Shown here in pieces: positions 29,900 to 38,740 of a DNA stretch of 64,000 bases. This DNA comes from Pedobacter sp. D749. Its GTDB lineage: Bacteria > Bacteroidota > Bacteroidia > Sphingobacteriales > Sphingobacteriaceae. Location: positions 3,968,001 through 4,032,000 of the forward strand of contig NZ_CP079218.1 of assembly GCF_019317285.1 (NCBI RefSeq), read 5' to 3'. The translations under genes and the position numbers were made by a program. The notes under the pieces were generated by a model, which worked only from the letters and a program-made list of their open reading frames with translations, ran no database searches and had not been told where the DNA came from. The number at the start of each line of letters is the position of its first letter. Within the stretch, counting starts at the first letter, position 1.

Positions 29900-31015
29900 A
29901 TGGCTAAGAAAAAAGACGACGAAAAGAAAAAACATGTTGCTGTGGTTACTAAAAAATCGCTGCAATTTCTGGAAGAATACATCAACAATCCTGCTCCTAC
30001 CGGTTACGAATGGGAAGGACAAAAACTTTGGTTAAATTATTTAAAACCCTATATCGACGAACATTTTATCGATAATTACGGCACCGCAGTAGGTGTTATT
30101 AACCCTAAAGCTGATTTTAAAGTAGTTATAGAAGCCCACGCCGATGAAATTTCATGGTATGTAAACTACATCACCAACGATGGTTTAATTTATGTGATCC
30201 GAAATGGCGGTTCTGACCATCAGATTGCACCTTCGAAACGTGTAAACATCCATACTGAGAATGGCTTGGTTAAAGCAGTATTCGGCTGGCCAGCTATCCA
30301 TACACGCCATGGCGAGAAAGAACAGGCTCCGGAGTTAAAAAACATCTTTTTAGATTGCGGCTGCACATCAAAAGAAGAAGTAGAAAAATTAGGCATCCAC
30401 GTAGGCTGTGTAATTACCTACGAAGACGAGTTTATGGTTTTGAACGACCGCTACTATGTTGGCCGTGCTTTAGATAACCGTGTGGGTGGTTTTATGATTG
30501 CCGAAGTTGCCCGTTTATTAAAAGAAAACAAGAAAAAACTTCCTTTCGGTTTATACATTGTTAACTCTGTACAGGAAGAAATTGGTTTACGCGGTGCCGA
30601 GATGATTGCCCAGCGCATTAAACCAAATGTGGCCATCATTACCGATGTAACACACGATACTACTACGCCAATGATTAATAAAAACATTCAGGGCGATTTA
30701 TCGGCCGGCAAAGGTCCTGTTGTTTCGTATGCCCCGGCTGTACAAACCAATTTAAATAAACTATTAATTAAAACCGCTGAGAAAAATAACATTCCATTCC
30801 AGCGCCAGGCATCTTCACGTTCTACCGGAACCGATACCGATGCTTTTGCCTACTCGAATGGCGGCGTACCATCTGCATTAATTTCGCTACCGTTACGCTA
30901 CATGCATACAACCGTAGAAATGGTGCACAAAGAGGATGTTGACAATGTGATCAGCCTGATTTATGAAAGTTTATTGAACATCACTAACGGCCAGGATTTC
31001 AGGGAATTTAAATAA
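29900..31015 (+). CDS. M42-family metallopeptidase (aminopeptidase)
   Basis: 371 residues. Zinc ligands and catalytic residues of M42/M20-type enzymes are present: EAHADEISW (His), ALDNRVGG (bridging Asp), VQEEIGLRGAE (catalytic and ligand Glu), TDVTHDTTT (Asp) and the C-terminal RYMHTTVEMVH (His). These are cytoplasmic, often tetrahedral, aminopeptidases acting on short peptides. Lys-rich N-terminus MAKKKDDEKKKH is unusual. The stop overlaps the next gene (TAATG). Confidence 0.93.
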   Translation: MAKKKDDEKKKHVAVVTKKSLQFLEEYINNPAPTGYEWEGQKLWLNYLKPYIDEHFIDNYGTAVGVINPKADFKVVIEAHADEISWYVNYITNDGLIYVIRNGGSDHQIAPSKRVNIHTENGLVKAVFGWPAIHTRHGEKEQAPELKNIFLDCGCTSKEEVEKLGIHVGCVITYEDEFMVLNDRYYVGRALDNRVGGFMIAEVARLLKENKKKLPFGLYIVNSVQEEIGLRGAEMIAQRIKPNVAIITDVTHDTTTPMINKNIQGDLSAGKGPVVSYAPAVQTNLNKLLIKTAEKNNIPFQRQASSRSTGTDTDAFAYSNGGVPSALISLPLRYMHTTVEMVHKEDVDNVISLIYESLLNITNGQDFREFK

Positions 31016-31281
31016 TGGAAAAAGTAAACCACCAGAAAATTATCATCAGGACTTTGTTAAAGGTTTTATTAATGATTGTTGTTATTATCATTCTTAACTC
31101 ATGGCCAAACATCAAACAGAGTTTTAGTGGTAATATACCACCACTTAATTACTGGCTCAATCATAGTTTTAAAATAAGTAATATCATCCTCATTTTAGGA
31201 TTTGGTGGTTATTTTTATTATAAAGATTTAACAGATCAAAAGCAATTGATTGAAAGTTCAGAAAACACCAATCAGTATTAA
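31015..31281 (+). CDS. small two-helix membrane protein, unknown function
   Basis: 88 residues, start overlapping the stop of the M42 gene (TAATG). Two hydrophobic helices (LLKVLLMIVVIIILNSW and FKISNIILILGFGGYFYY) separated by a polar loop, then a short polar tail. Not recognised. Coupling to the peptidase gene is the main support. Confidence 0.72.
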   Translation: MEKVNHQKIIIRTLLKVLLMIVVIIILNSWPNIKQSFSGNIPPLNYWLNHSFKISNIILILGFGGYFYYKDLTDQKQLIESSENTNQY

Positions 31282-31770
31282 TTTCGCTTCAGATGATGTC
31301 ATGTTGAGCTTGTCGAAACACCTTTAAAGGCCCTTCGACAAGCTACCATTGACAGATTCCAATAGAAAAATCGTCATCCGATAGCTATCGGATGCGAGGA
31401 ACGAAGATAACCGAACAATTGAGTTCATGAATACCTTTAAAAACAACTGCAAAATGAATAATCTTAATACGCACGCTAGTAGCGATCGTTGTAAGATTGC
31501 TTCGTCGGCTGAAAAAGCCTTCTCGCAATGACGATACCTCTTGGCCTTTCAATTTGCTAAATTATCTGTCATTCTTATTGATTTTTATACAATAAATTAC
31601 CCATCAGGATGACTAATCTATATTTATGATGCATAGTTTTTCTCGGTGCCGAGCCTGATGGATAAACCCGATGGATTAAAGTCATGGAATACTACCCCAA
31701 CAGGACAGGGAATCGTTAAAATTATTTAGAACAAATTAGATGTCACCGATTTAAACAATCTTAATCTGAG
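31282..31770. repeat. intergenic region with REP-like palindromes
   Basis: No gene in 489 bp. It contains paired words such as GTTGAGCTTGTCGAAACACC and GCCCTTCGACAAGCT (31302-31344), forming a stem, CCGATAGCTATCGG (31379-31392), and GCTTCGTCGGCTGAAAAAGC then CTTCTCGCAATGACG (31499-31534). These read like the short extragenic palindromes scattered through Bacteroidota genomes; partners occur near 42180, 45300 and 49240 in this window. Confidence 0.65.
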
Positions 31771-32547
31771 TTACAGCTCATCTAGTTCAATCCAAACAGG
31801 TCCGTGGTCGCTTGTTTTTTCCCATCCCCTAACGTGCATATCCACTCCTGCTGATTTTAAGCGATCGCTCACCTGAGGACTTAGTAAAAAATGATCAATT
31901 CTTAATCCGGCATTTCTGCCATAAGCATTACGAAAGTAATCCCAAAAGGTATAGATGGTTTCGGTAGGATATAATTTTCTGATGGCATCTGTCCAGCCCT
32001 GGGCAAGTAAATTTTTAAATGCTAAACGTGTTTCCGGACGGAATAAAGCGTCTTCTACCCATCTTTCAGGTTTATAGGCATCCAGCTCAGTCGGAATCAC
32101 ATTATAATCGCCTACTAAAATCACAGGTATATTTCGCGCCAGCAACGTTGCGCTATGTGCAGCAAAACGTTCAAACCATTGCAGCTTATAATCAAACTTA
32201 GGGCCGGGTGCCGGATTGCCATTTGGCAGGTATAAACAGCCAATTACCAAGCCGTTTACCATTGCCTCTATATACCTGCTCTGCAGGTCTTCAGGATCTC
32301 CGTCCAAACCACGCTTTAATTCCGTTATTTCTAAATTTCTAGCCAGTATAGCTACTCCATTCCAGCTTTTTTGTCCATGCCAGATCGCATTATAACCTGC
32401 ATCTTTAATCGCCTGTTCAGGGAATTTTTCCTGCGGTGCCTTCAATTCCTGCAGGCACACTACATCTGGCTGAGTTTCTTCCAGCCAACGTAACAGTACA
32501 GGCAAGCGGCCATTTACACCATTTACATTATAAGTAGCTATTTTCAT
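31771..32547 (-). CDS. xth: exodeoxyribonuclease III
   Basis: 258 residues from MKIATYNVNG (ATG 32547; the open frame extends nine codons further). Endonuclease/exonuclease/phosphatase motifs: VNGVNGRLP, VCLQELKAP (metal Glu), LVGDYNVIP (catalytic Asp/Asn), and RIDHFLLS with KTSDHGPVWIEL (Asp-His pair). It repairs abasic sites and degrades DNA 3' ends. Single gene. Confidence 0.93.
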   Translation of the reverse strand: MKIATYNVNGVNGRLPVLLRWLEETQPDVVCLQELKAPQEKFPEQAIKDAGYNAIWHGQKSWNGVAILARNLEITELKRGLDGDPEDLQSRYIEAMVNGLVIGCLYLPNGNPAPGPKFDYKLQWFERFAAHSATLLARNIPVILVGDYNVIPTELDAYKPERWVEDALFRPETRLAFKNLLAQGWTDAIRKLYPTETIYTFWDYFRNAYGRNAGLRIDHFLLSPQVSDRLKSAGVDMHVRGWEKTSDHGPVWIELDEL

Positions 32548-32697
32548 TTTATAAAGCTCAACATTAAAACCCAAAAATAGAAGATTGTTGCATTTTTTGA
32601 GCTTAAATATTAGACCACATTTTGGTCAAATAATTCAGATAATTTAAAAATTTGAACTTATCTTGCAATTCATATAGCACACAGGTTCAAACAGCCC

Positions 32698-33156
32698 ATG
32701 TTCAAAGCAGTTTCAAACAATCCTTCTGCCGAATCAAAAGACATCCATTGGTTTTATAATCAGTATGCACCCATGCTGCTTGGCTATATTAACGGCATCG
32801 TGCAAGATCATCAAAAATCAGAAGACCATTTGGTTGCTATTCTTACCTTATTTGTTAAGGACGTTGTTATTTTGCAGGAAAAATGCAGGTTAAATACTTG
32901 GCTGGAACTGCGCCAATATGCACAAAGTAAATTAACTCTGTTTATAGCAAAAGATCATCAGTTAAAGCCTAACCCATCCTTAAAAAAGGAAAGGCTGGAT
33001 TTGTTAGATGATTTACAGAAACGGATATTTTGTGCGATATATTACCATGGAAAATCAATTTCATACCTGGCGGCAGCAATTGGCTGTGATGAAATTGAGA
33101 TCCGCAATCAGTTAAAATTATCAATCGATAAAATGAGGAGGAAAAGTGGAAATTAG
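32698..33156 (+). CDS. divergent sigma-70-like (ECF) factor
   Basis: 152 residues. An N-terminal region-2-like helix pair (HWFYNQYAPMLLGYINGIVQ, DHQKSEDHLVAILTLF) and a C-terminal HTH-like region 4 (DDLQKRIFCAIYYHGKSISY, LAAAIGCDEIEIRNQLKLSI). Region 2 is weakly conserved, so DNA melting ability is uncertain. It overlaps by 11 bp a membrane protein with an anti-sigma-like N-terminus, the standard sigma/anti-sigma arrangement. Assignment is by pattern and context. Confidence 0.7.
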   Translation: MFKAVSNNPSAESKDIHWFYNQYAPMLLGYINGIVQDHQKSEDHLVAILTLFVKDVVILQEKCRLNTWLELRQYAQSKLTLFIAKDHQLKPNPSLKKERLDLLDDLQKRIFCAIYYHGKSISYLAAAIGCDEIEIRNQLKLSIDKMRRKSGN

Positions 33157-33640
33157 TAAAATTATTGAAAGTGGTTTAATGGAGACTTATGTAATGGGGA
33201 TTGCCACCGAAAAAGAGGTACAGCAAGTTTTGTCGCTAAAAAAAGAATATCCGGCATTCAAAAAAGCTTTGGAACTGCTCGAATATGACATGGAATTACT
33301 GGCACAAAGCATGGGTATTGAGCCGCCGGCAGGCACGTTATCTAAAATTGAGCATGAGATCAATGAAATCCAACGTCGTAACCAGGCGCTACAAACAACT
33401 TTCGAGCCCGAATACAGGCATGAAAAATCTAATGGAGAAAGCAGGCAGGAAAAATATATACAGGTAGAATCAGAATCTAACCAAATGCGCGTAAATAAAG
33501 CCTGGAAATGGGTATTTATTGCAGTCTTTGTATTAGGAAAAGTATTTTTAGCGTGTGCCATTTATTTTTATCTGGAGAAGAGACAGGCAAAGGAACAAAT
33601 CAAAGAATTGAAAATAGAACTAAAACAAAAGATCAGGTAA
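33146..33640 (+). CDS. putative anti-sigma factor, single membrane helix
   Basis: 164 residues. N-terminal helices (ESGLMETYVMGIATEKEVQQ, VLSLKKEYPAFKKALELLEY) match the start of RskA/FecR-type anti-sigma proteins (..Y..G..s.eE...v......yP...). A membrane helix lies at about residues 124-146 (WVFIAVFVLGKVFLACAIYF) and a short coiled tail follows. The usual C-terminal periplasmic domain is absent, so it is a reduced version. It is likely to hold the adjacent sigma-like factor at the membrane. Confidence 0.7.
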   Translation: MEISKIIESGLMETYVMGIATEKEVQQVLSLKKEYPAFKKALELLEYDMELLAQSMGIEPPAGTLSKIEHEINEIQRRNQALQTTFEPEYRHEKSNGESRQEKYIQVESESNQMRVNKAWKWVFIAVFVLGKVFLACAIYFYLEKRQAKEQIKELKIELKQKIR

Positions 33641-33654
33641 AATTATGCTGAATT

Positions 33655-33678
33655 TGACAGACAAAACCTGTCTTTTTT
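33655..33678 (+). terminator. intrinsic terminator after the anti-sigma gene
   Basis: GACAG / CTGTC stem with a 7-nt loop followed by six T, 16 bp after the stop. Confidence 0.65.
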
Positions 33679-33754
33679 AAAACCAATACTAAACTGAAAT
33701 GTTTAGTTGTTAAGATTCATTCATGTTTGAGCGCATGTTTTGAGTTTAGATATA

Positions 33755-33784
33755 GGGATAGGCTGTTAGTCTATCCCTTTTTTA
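33755..33784 (+). terminator. second intrinsic terminator
   Basis: GGGATAG / CTATCCC stem with a 9-nt loop followed by seven T. It lies about 80 bp beyond the first terminator and separates the convergent transcription units. Confidence 0.8.
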
Positions 33785-33797
33785 TGTTAAAACAAGT

Positions 33798-34166
33798 TTA
33801 AGTGTTATTCAGCAATGCCTTCACCTTCTCTTGCAGATTGATAATATCAAAAGGTTTTTCGATGATATCATTGGGCGAACAGCTTAGATTATCCATATTC
33901 AAAGCCGAAAACAATATAACCGGCAAGTATGCTGTTTTAGGATTATGCTTTAACTTATTGCAAATTTCCCGGCCATCATACTGACCAATAAGTATATCCA
34001 ATAAAATAATATCCGGTAAAAAATTAGCGATTGTTTCTTCTAAATTACCAGCATTTAAAATACCTTTTATATGATAATGTTCATCCTCGAAAATTAATTT
34101 TATAATATCATGAATGTTCTCATCATCATCAACTATAAGAATTTTCTTAACTAGCGTGTTGCTCAT
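33798..34166 (-). CDS. single-domain response regulator
   Basis: 122 residues from ATG 34166. Receiver domain only: acidic pocket in IVDDDEN, phospho-acceptor D57 in IILLDILIG, and K in IEKPFD. There is no output domain, so it acts by protein contact, for example with a kinase or phosphotransfer partner. A hybrid or PAS kinase and a NarL regulator lie in the same cluster. Confidence 0.9.
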   Translation of the reverse strand: MSNTLVKKILIVDDDENIHDIIKLIFEDEHYHIKGILNAGNLEETIANFLPDIILLDILIGQYDGREICNKLKHNPKTAYLPVILFSALNMDNLSCSPNDIIEKPFDIINLQEKVKALLNNT

Positions 34167-34243
34167 TTGCAGCAAATCTAGTTGAAGTGGCTTAGTTCAT
34201 ACAAGGTATTTATACCCGAATTTACCGAAATAAATAATAAATA

Positions 34244-34762
34244 TTATGCAGCTAAACCAGACTTATAATTTTTAAGCATTTTTTTCAGCAAGCCTCTGGC
34301 CACATGTATTTTCGTTTTTACAGTGCCCAGGGGGATGTTTAGCTCGGCAGCAATTTCATGGTATTTATAACCTTCAAAATAACGGCAAAAGCAAAACCGG
34401 CAATCCTCAGGCAAAGCATTTAGCGATTTCTGAATATCCTCCATTACAAACTTTGTAGCACCACCATTAGATGATGCACTTGGAACCAGTTGGATGGAAG
34501 TTAGATCTTCTTCCTGCTGGATGATTTCATTTTTACGTTTTACCTTATAGTAATGATTAAGAAAGGTATTTTTCAGGATGGTAAAAAGCCATGCCCTCAC
34601 GTTGCTTCCCATTTCAAATTTAGCTGAAAACCTAAATGCTTTCATAAAGGTATCCTGAACTAAATCGGCAGCATCGTCTTCGTCATGTGTGTAGGCTAAT
34701 GCGCGATCGAAAAGTGGTTGTTTGTACTGGTAGATGTCGCAATTGAAATTTAAGGTATCCAT
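34244..34762 (-). CDS. RNA polymerase ECF sigma factor
   Basis: 172 residues, standard ECF length. Region 2 with DEDDAADLVQDTFMKAFRF and region 4 with the HTH CRYFEGYKYHEIAAELNIPL then GTVKTKIHVARG. No anti-sigma gene overlaps it; its neighbours are response regulators and a histidine kinase, suggesting integration with that signalling cluster. Confidence 0.92.
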   Translation of the reverse strand: MDTLNFNCDIYQYKQPLFDRALAYTHDEDDAADLVQDTFMKAFRFSAKFEMGSNVRAWLFTILKNTFLNHYYKVKRKNEIIQQEEDLTSIQLVPSASSNGGATKFVMEDIQKSLNALPEDCRFCFCRYFEGYKYHEIAAELNIPLGTVKTKIHVARGLLKKMLKNYKSGLAA

Positions 34763-34883
34763 ATTAGTTAAGGCTGATGTAATTATTCAACAAACAGCAA
34801 TACCTTATGTTATTTGTAAAAATACCCGATTTTTTACGGTTTATTTAAATCACTCAAAAAAGCCGCTAAAATGACCAAAAACA

Positions 34884-35534
34884 CTAGTCTACATAACCAT
34901 TTCGCATGGCAAAACGGACTAAAGATGCGGAGTTTTTTGTACCGGTTTTACTAATTAAAGCTTCTCTTTGACTCTCTACTGTTCGCCTGCTTAAGTACAA
35001 TTTATCGGCAATTTCCTGATTCGTTAACCCATCAGCGATGAGTTTTAACACATTAATTTCGCGCTCTGTGAAGTTAATATCAGTATTCATTTTTCGCGAA
35101 AGCATATTCAGCTGCGTATTAAAACGCTCTAAAATGGAAATGCATATATTAGAAGAAAGATACCGTTTTCCCTTCATTACGTGTTTTAGGCAAAACAGCA
35201 ATTCATCTTCTTCAATATCTTTTGACAGGTAAGCAAAAGCACCTGATATTAAAGCATTTGAAGCATACTTTTCATCTTCTAAAATAGACAAAACCACTAC
35301 CTTTGTGTTGTATCCGCGCTCTTTAATCGAATTGGCTAAAGCTATTCCATCAAGCCTTGGCATTACAATATCTGATAAAATGATATCAGCTTTTGTTCCT
35401 TTTTCAAGAAGCTCTAAAACGGCTAAACCGTCTGGTACTTCTGCAACAACATTGATGCCTTCATGTTTTTCTATAAGCGCTTTAAGTGAGGTCCGGATAA
35501 TATGGTGATCATCCGCAAGAATAATGTTAATCAT
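34884..35534 (-). CDS. NarL/FixJ-family response regulator
   Basis: 216 residues. Receiver domain with D8/D9 pocket and D55 in IILSDIVMPR; C-terminal LuxR-type HTH with LTNQEIADKLYLSRRTVESQ. It lies 39 bp after the kinase gene at 35574-36650 and is its probable partner. Confidence 0.93.
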   Translation of the reverse strand: MINIILADDHHIIRTSLKALIEKHEGINVVAEVPDGLAVLELLEKGTKADIILSDIVMPRLDGIALANSIKERGYNTKVVVLSILEDEKYASNALISGAFAYLSKDIEEDELLFCLKHVMKGKRYLSSNICISILERFNTQLNMLSRKMNTDINFTEREINVLKLIADGLTNQEIADKLYLSRRTVESQREALISKTGTKNSASLVRFAMRNGYVD

Positions 35535-35573
35535 AATTCAAATATAACTTACGCCATTTTAAAATTAAAACGA

Positions 35574-36650
35574 CTACTTAGGCAGCTCAATATAGAAGGT
35601 AGTTCCAACACCAATTTTGCTTTTAAACCATATCTTTCCCTGATGTAAATCAACAATAGCCTTGATTATTCCCATACCAAATCCGCCTGATTCCTCTCCC
35701 TTAAGGCCTGGCCTTAAAGTTTCGGGCAATTGGTCAAAAAGGCCGGCCTGCAGCTCTTCCGGAATACCGATCCCATCATCAGCTACAGTAATTAAAACGG
35801 AACTTTCATATTCTTCGGCATGTAAAGTAATATTTCCATAATCAGGAGTAAATTTTATGGAATTTGAGATGAGGTTATTGATGACCTGCAAAAATTTCAT
35901 ATTATCCAGGTTCAGATAAATCCGCTCTGCCGAACTGATGAACTTAATGTTTTTCATTTTTCCCAATTTTGATCGTTTATAAAAACGAACCACATCTCTA
36001 AGTTCCCAAACCAAATCTGCCCGCTCCTTCCCAATTTCAATTACTGATGATTTTAAAAATTCACGATTAATCATGCTCCGTACCAAAAGCAGGTTCCGCT
36101 CACACATCTCCTGAATAAAAGCCAGCGAGTTTATCATCTGCTCATCGCCCGTTTTTGAAATGTCCTCTTTCATAGATGAAGCCGTTAATTTCATCATGCC
36201 CAGCGGTTCTTTTAAATCGTGCGCCAATACTTCCAGTGTTATATTCTTTCGGGTATTTATTTGTTCGATGTGAATTTTATTATGGCGCGCCACTGTGGTG
36301 TCTTCTACTGTACCCACTAAATGCTTAACATCCCCGTCAATAACAGAAAATACGATTACACGTACATATTTTTCCTTATTGGCAAACAGCAAACGGAATT
36401 CATATTTTTTATCCGTATACGCTTCAACGCATTCCTTGCAGCATGACATCACATGTGTTACATCTTCAGGGTGTACACGCTCCAGAAGTAGCTGTGGATT
36501 AGTGATCACTTCATTAGGATCGAGTTCCCAAATAGTACCTATCGATTTATTTAGATATGAAAAATTCTTCGCTGTGTAGTTAAAAATAAAATAACCATCA
36601 AGAGAACGGTCACCAAGATTACAAAAAAGCTCTTTATTTAATTCGACCAT
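35574..36650 (-). CDS. PAS-domain sensor histidine kinase
   Basis: 358 residues, no membrane helix, so cytoplasmic. PAS fold at about 15-120 (PAS/PAC ending HLVGTVEDTT), HisKA helix with H144 in VLAHDLKEPLGMM, and an HATPase domain with NLISNSIKFT (N box), ADDGIGIPE (G1) and GGFGMGIIKAI (G2). Probably phosphorylates the NarL-type regulator encoded directly downstream; the single-domain receiver could be a second target. Confidence 0.92.
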   Translation of the reverse strand: MVELNKELFCNLGDRSLDGYFIFNYTAKNFSYLNKSIGTIWELDPNEVITNPQLLLERVHPEDVTHVMSCCKECVEAYTDKKYEFRLLFANKEKYVRVIVFSVIDGDVKHLVGTVEDTTVARHNKIHIEQINTRKNITLEVLAHDLKEPLGMMKLTASSMKEDISKTGDEQMINSLAFIQEMCERNLLLVRSMINREFLKSSVIEIGKERADLVWELRDVVRFYKRSKLGKMKNIKFISSAERIYLNLDNMKFLQVINNLISNSIKFTPDYGNITLHAEEYESSVLITVADDGIGIPEELQAGLFDQLPETLRPGLKGEESGGFGMGIIKAIVDLHQGKIWFKSKIGVGTTFYIELPK

Positions 36651-37439
36651 GATTTAATGTTTGATAATCTGCCACTAAACGATATAAATAATGAATCAGC
36701 AGTCACACTTGAAACACTATAGGAGTAAAAATGTTTTATTCAAAAAGAATGGGTTTAATTACTTAGCATAAGACCAAGTACATAGCTGTTGATCCACCTT
36801 TAGAGATATTAACATTTTCCACACAATGTTTAAAATTATTTGATGCATTAAAACTAACTATTGCCTAAATTGTTAAACATAAAGAAAAGACAAAAAAGTC
36901 CTGTGAGCGGGAGATCCGCGGAGGGCAGGCACACCATAAAGAAGCTACAGTTCTTCTTACCAATAGCCATCGCACAGGTGGCTATTTTGTTTTGCATCAG
37001 GCGAATTAAAAAACATTTTACCTGTTGAGCTGATTTCTTCACAGCAATTAAATTCGCGACAAAATAAATCATTCTGCGGCGGCGCATAATAAGCAAGCCA
37101 AAAAGAAAGAGACCTTCGGAGGTAAAACCTTTTGTATGGCAAAACAATCAATTATACCTCACTAATATTGATTTTGTAAAAAAAATTATTCTACCATGAT
37201 GACAATTTTATATTTATGAGACAGTTTCTTTTTTGGTGGCTTCAGGTATTTCTAATAATACTTAACTTTTGTTTTCCTTTGGATTGCAATAGTTTAAACT
37301 TCACCAGTAAGTTGATAATAGCTTACTCACTGCCAATTTACTTTGCGCTTTGCCTAAAGTCCTCTCTACATTCCCATCCTAAAATCTTACATTTATACAA
37401 TAAAATTGAACATTCCCTTTATTAATTTGTTAAACCATC
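36651..37439. other. long intergenic region with consecutive hairpins
   Basis: About 790 bp without a convincing gene. Between 36895 and 36990 there are three successive stems: GTCCTG..GCGGGAGATCCGC..CAGG (36899-36930), GAAG/CTTC (36940-36957) and AATAGCCA/TGGCTATT (36962-36986), the last followed by TTGTTTTG. GC content is locally higher than in the surroundings. Small open frames on both strands (36854-37147 minus, 37216-37425 plus) lack recognisable features. A structured RNA or a repeat element is possible. Confidence 0.45.
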
Positions 37440-38336
37440 ATGGACTACATAGACTATTATAAAATCCTCGATTTAAAAAAAGATGCAACCACTGAGGATA
37501 TTAAAAAAGCTTATAGAAAATTAGCCCGAAAACATCATCCGGATCTTAATCCCAACAATGAAGAAGCCAATAAAAAATTTCAGCAAATTAACGAGGCTAA
37601 CGAAGTTTTAAGCGATCCCGAAAAACGGAAGAAATACGATAAATATGGCAAAGATTGGCAGCATGCCGATCAGCTTGATGCGCAGCAACAGCAGCAAAGA
37701 CAATACCAGTCGCAAGGCCAGGGTTATGGTGGCAATAGCTATTCCGGTGGTTTTGGTGGCGAAGATTTTTCTGATTTCTTTTCCTCCATGTTTGGTGGCG
37801 GTGGTGGTAGAAGCAGCAGAAATTCACCTTTTAAAGGCCAGGATTACAATGCTGATTTACAGTTAAACCTACTTGATGCCTATACCACCCACAAACAAAC
37901 CTTAACTGTTAATGGCAGGCAAGTACGCATTACCATTCCAGCCGGTGTAGAAAACGGACAAAAGATCAAACTTCCGGGCTACGGTGCGCCAGGAGTTAAT
38001 AATGGCCCTCCAGGCGATCTGTTTATAAAATTCAATATTAGCGATGACCCCAAATTCAAACGGAAAGGGAACGACATTTATATCCAGGAGGAAATAGATC
38101 TATATACCGCCATTTTGGGTGGCGAAAAAATTGTAGAAACCTTGAATGGCAAAGTCAAACTTAAAGTGCCTGAGGGAACACAGCCAGATGCTACTTTAAG
38201 ATTAAAAGGCAAAGGGTTTCCGGTTTACAAAAAAGATAACCAATTCGGCGATCTATATATTAAATGGCAGGTTAAAATACCCACCAATCTAAATGATGAA
38301 CAAAAAGAATTATTCGAAAAACTTTCCAAATTCTAA
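37440..38336 (+). CDS. DnaJ/CbpA-type co-chaperone
   Basis: 298 residues: J domain 1-70 with the H33-P34-D35 motif, a Gly/Gln/Phe-rich linker (about 80-125), and a DnaJ C-terminal substrate domain without the zinc finger, which is the CbpA layout. It stimulates DnaK. The next gene, 5 bp away, encodes a CbpM-like modulator, which confirms the type. Confidence 0.94.
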   Translation: MDYIDYYKILDLKKDATTEDIKKAYRKLARKHHPDLNPNNEEANKKFQQINEANEVLSDPEKRKKYDKYGKDWQHADQLDAQQQQQRQYQSQGQGYGGNSYSGGFGGEDFSDFFSSMFGGGGGRSSRNSPFKGQDYNADLQLNLLDAYTTHKQTLTVNGRQVRITIPAGVENGQKIKLPGYGAPGVNNGPPGDLFIKFNISDDPKFKRKGNDIYIQEEIDLYTAILGGEKIVETLNGKVKLKVPEGTQPDATLRLKGKGFPVYKKDNQFGDLYIKWQVKIPTNLNDEQKELFEKLSKF

Positions 38337-38341
38337 CCATT

Positions 38342-38641
38342 ATGGAAACCTATCTAATACCTGTAGAAGAAATTTGCACTTATCACCATGTAGAAATCAA
38401 CTTTATCCATTCTCTTGAAGATTTTGGCCTGATCCGTACCACCGTTAAAAAGCAATCTGTCTTTTTGCCTGTAGATGAATTATCTAAGCTGGAGCAATAC
38501 CTGCGTTTAGCAAACGATCTGCAGATTAATCTGGAAGGTATTCATGCCGTTTCTCATCTGCTTAATCAATTGCAAAATATGCAACAGGAAATAACCGTAC
38601 TTCAGAACGAACTAAATTATTATAAGCAACTTAACCAGTAA
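38342..38641 (+). CDS. CbpM-like chaperone modulator (MerR-like)
   Basis: 99 residues with a MerR-type winged-helix start (YLIPVEEICTYHHVEINFIH, SLEDFGLI) and a C-terminal coiled coil (LNQLQNMQQEITVLQNELNY). CbpM proteins bind the J domain of CbpA and restrain it. It directly follows the CbpA-type gene by 5 bp. Confidence 0.88.
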   Translation: METYLIPVEEICTYHHVEINFIHSLEDFGLIRTTVKKQSVFLPVDELSKLEQYLRLANDLQINLEGIHAVSHLLNQLQNMQQEITVLQNELNYYKQLNQ

Positions 38642-38740
38642 TATCTAGACAACCATTGTGAGGTATTTCAGATTAAAAGTGCCAACAAAAACATAACCTT
38701 CTAAGATATGTTTCTTAAATTGGCAATCTAATTTTAAAAA

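Noticed and set aside
36854..37425. Small proteins in the 36.7-37.4 kb gap
   Set aside because: Both frames overlap the hairpin block or show unstructured composition, with no start context or neighbour support.
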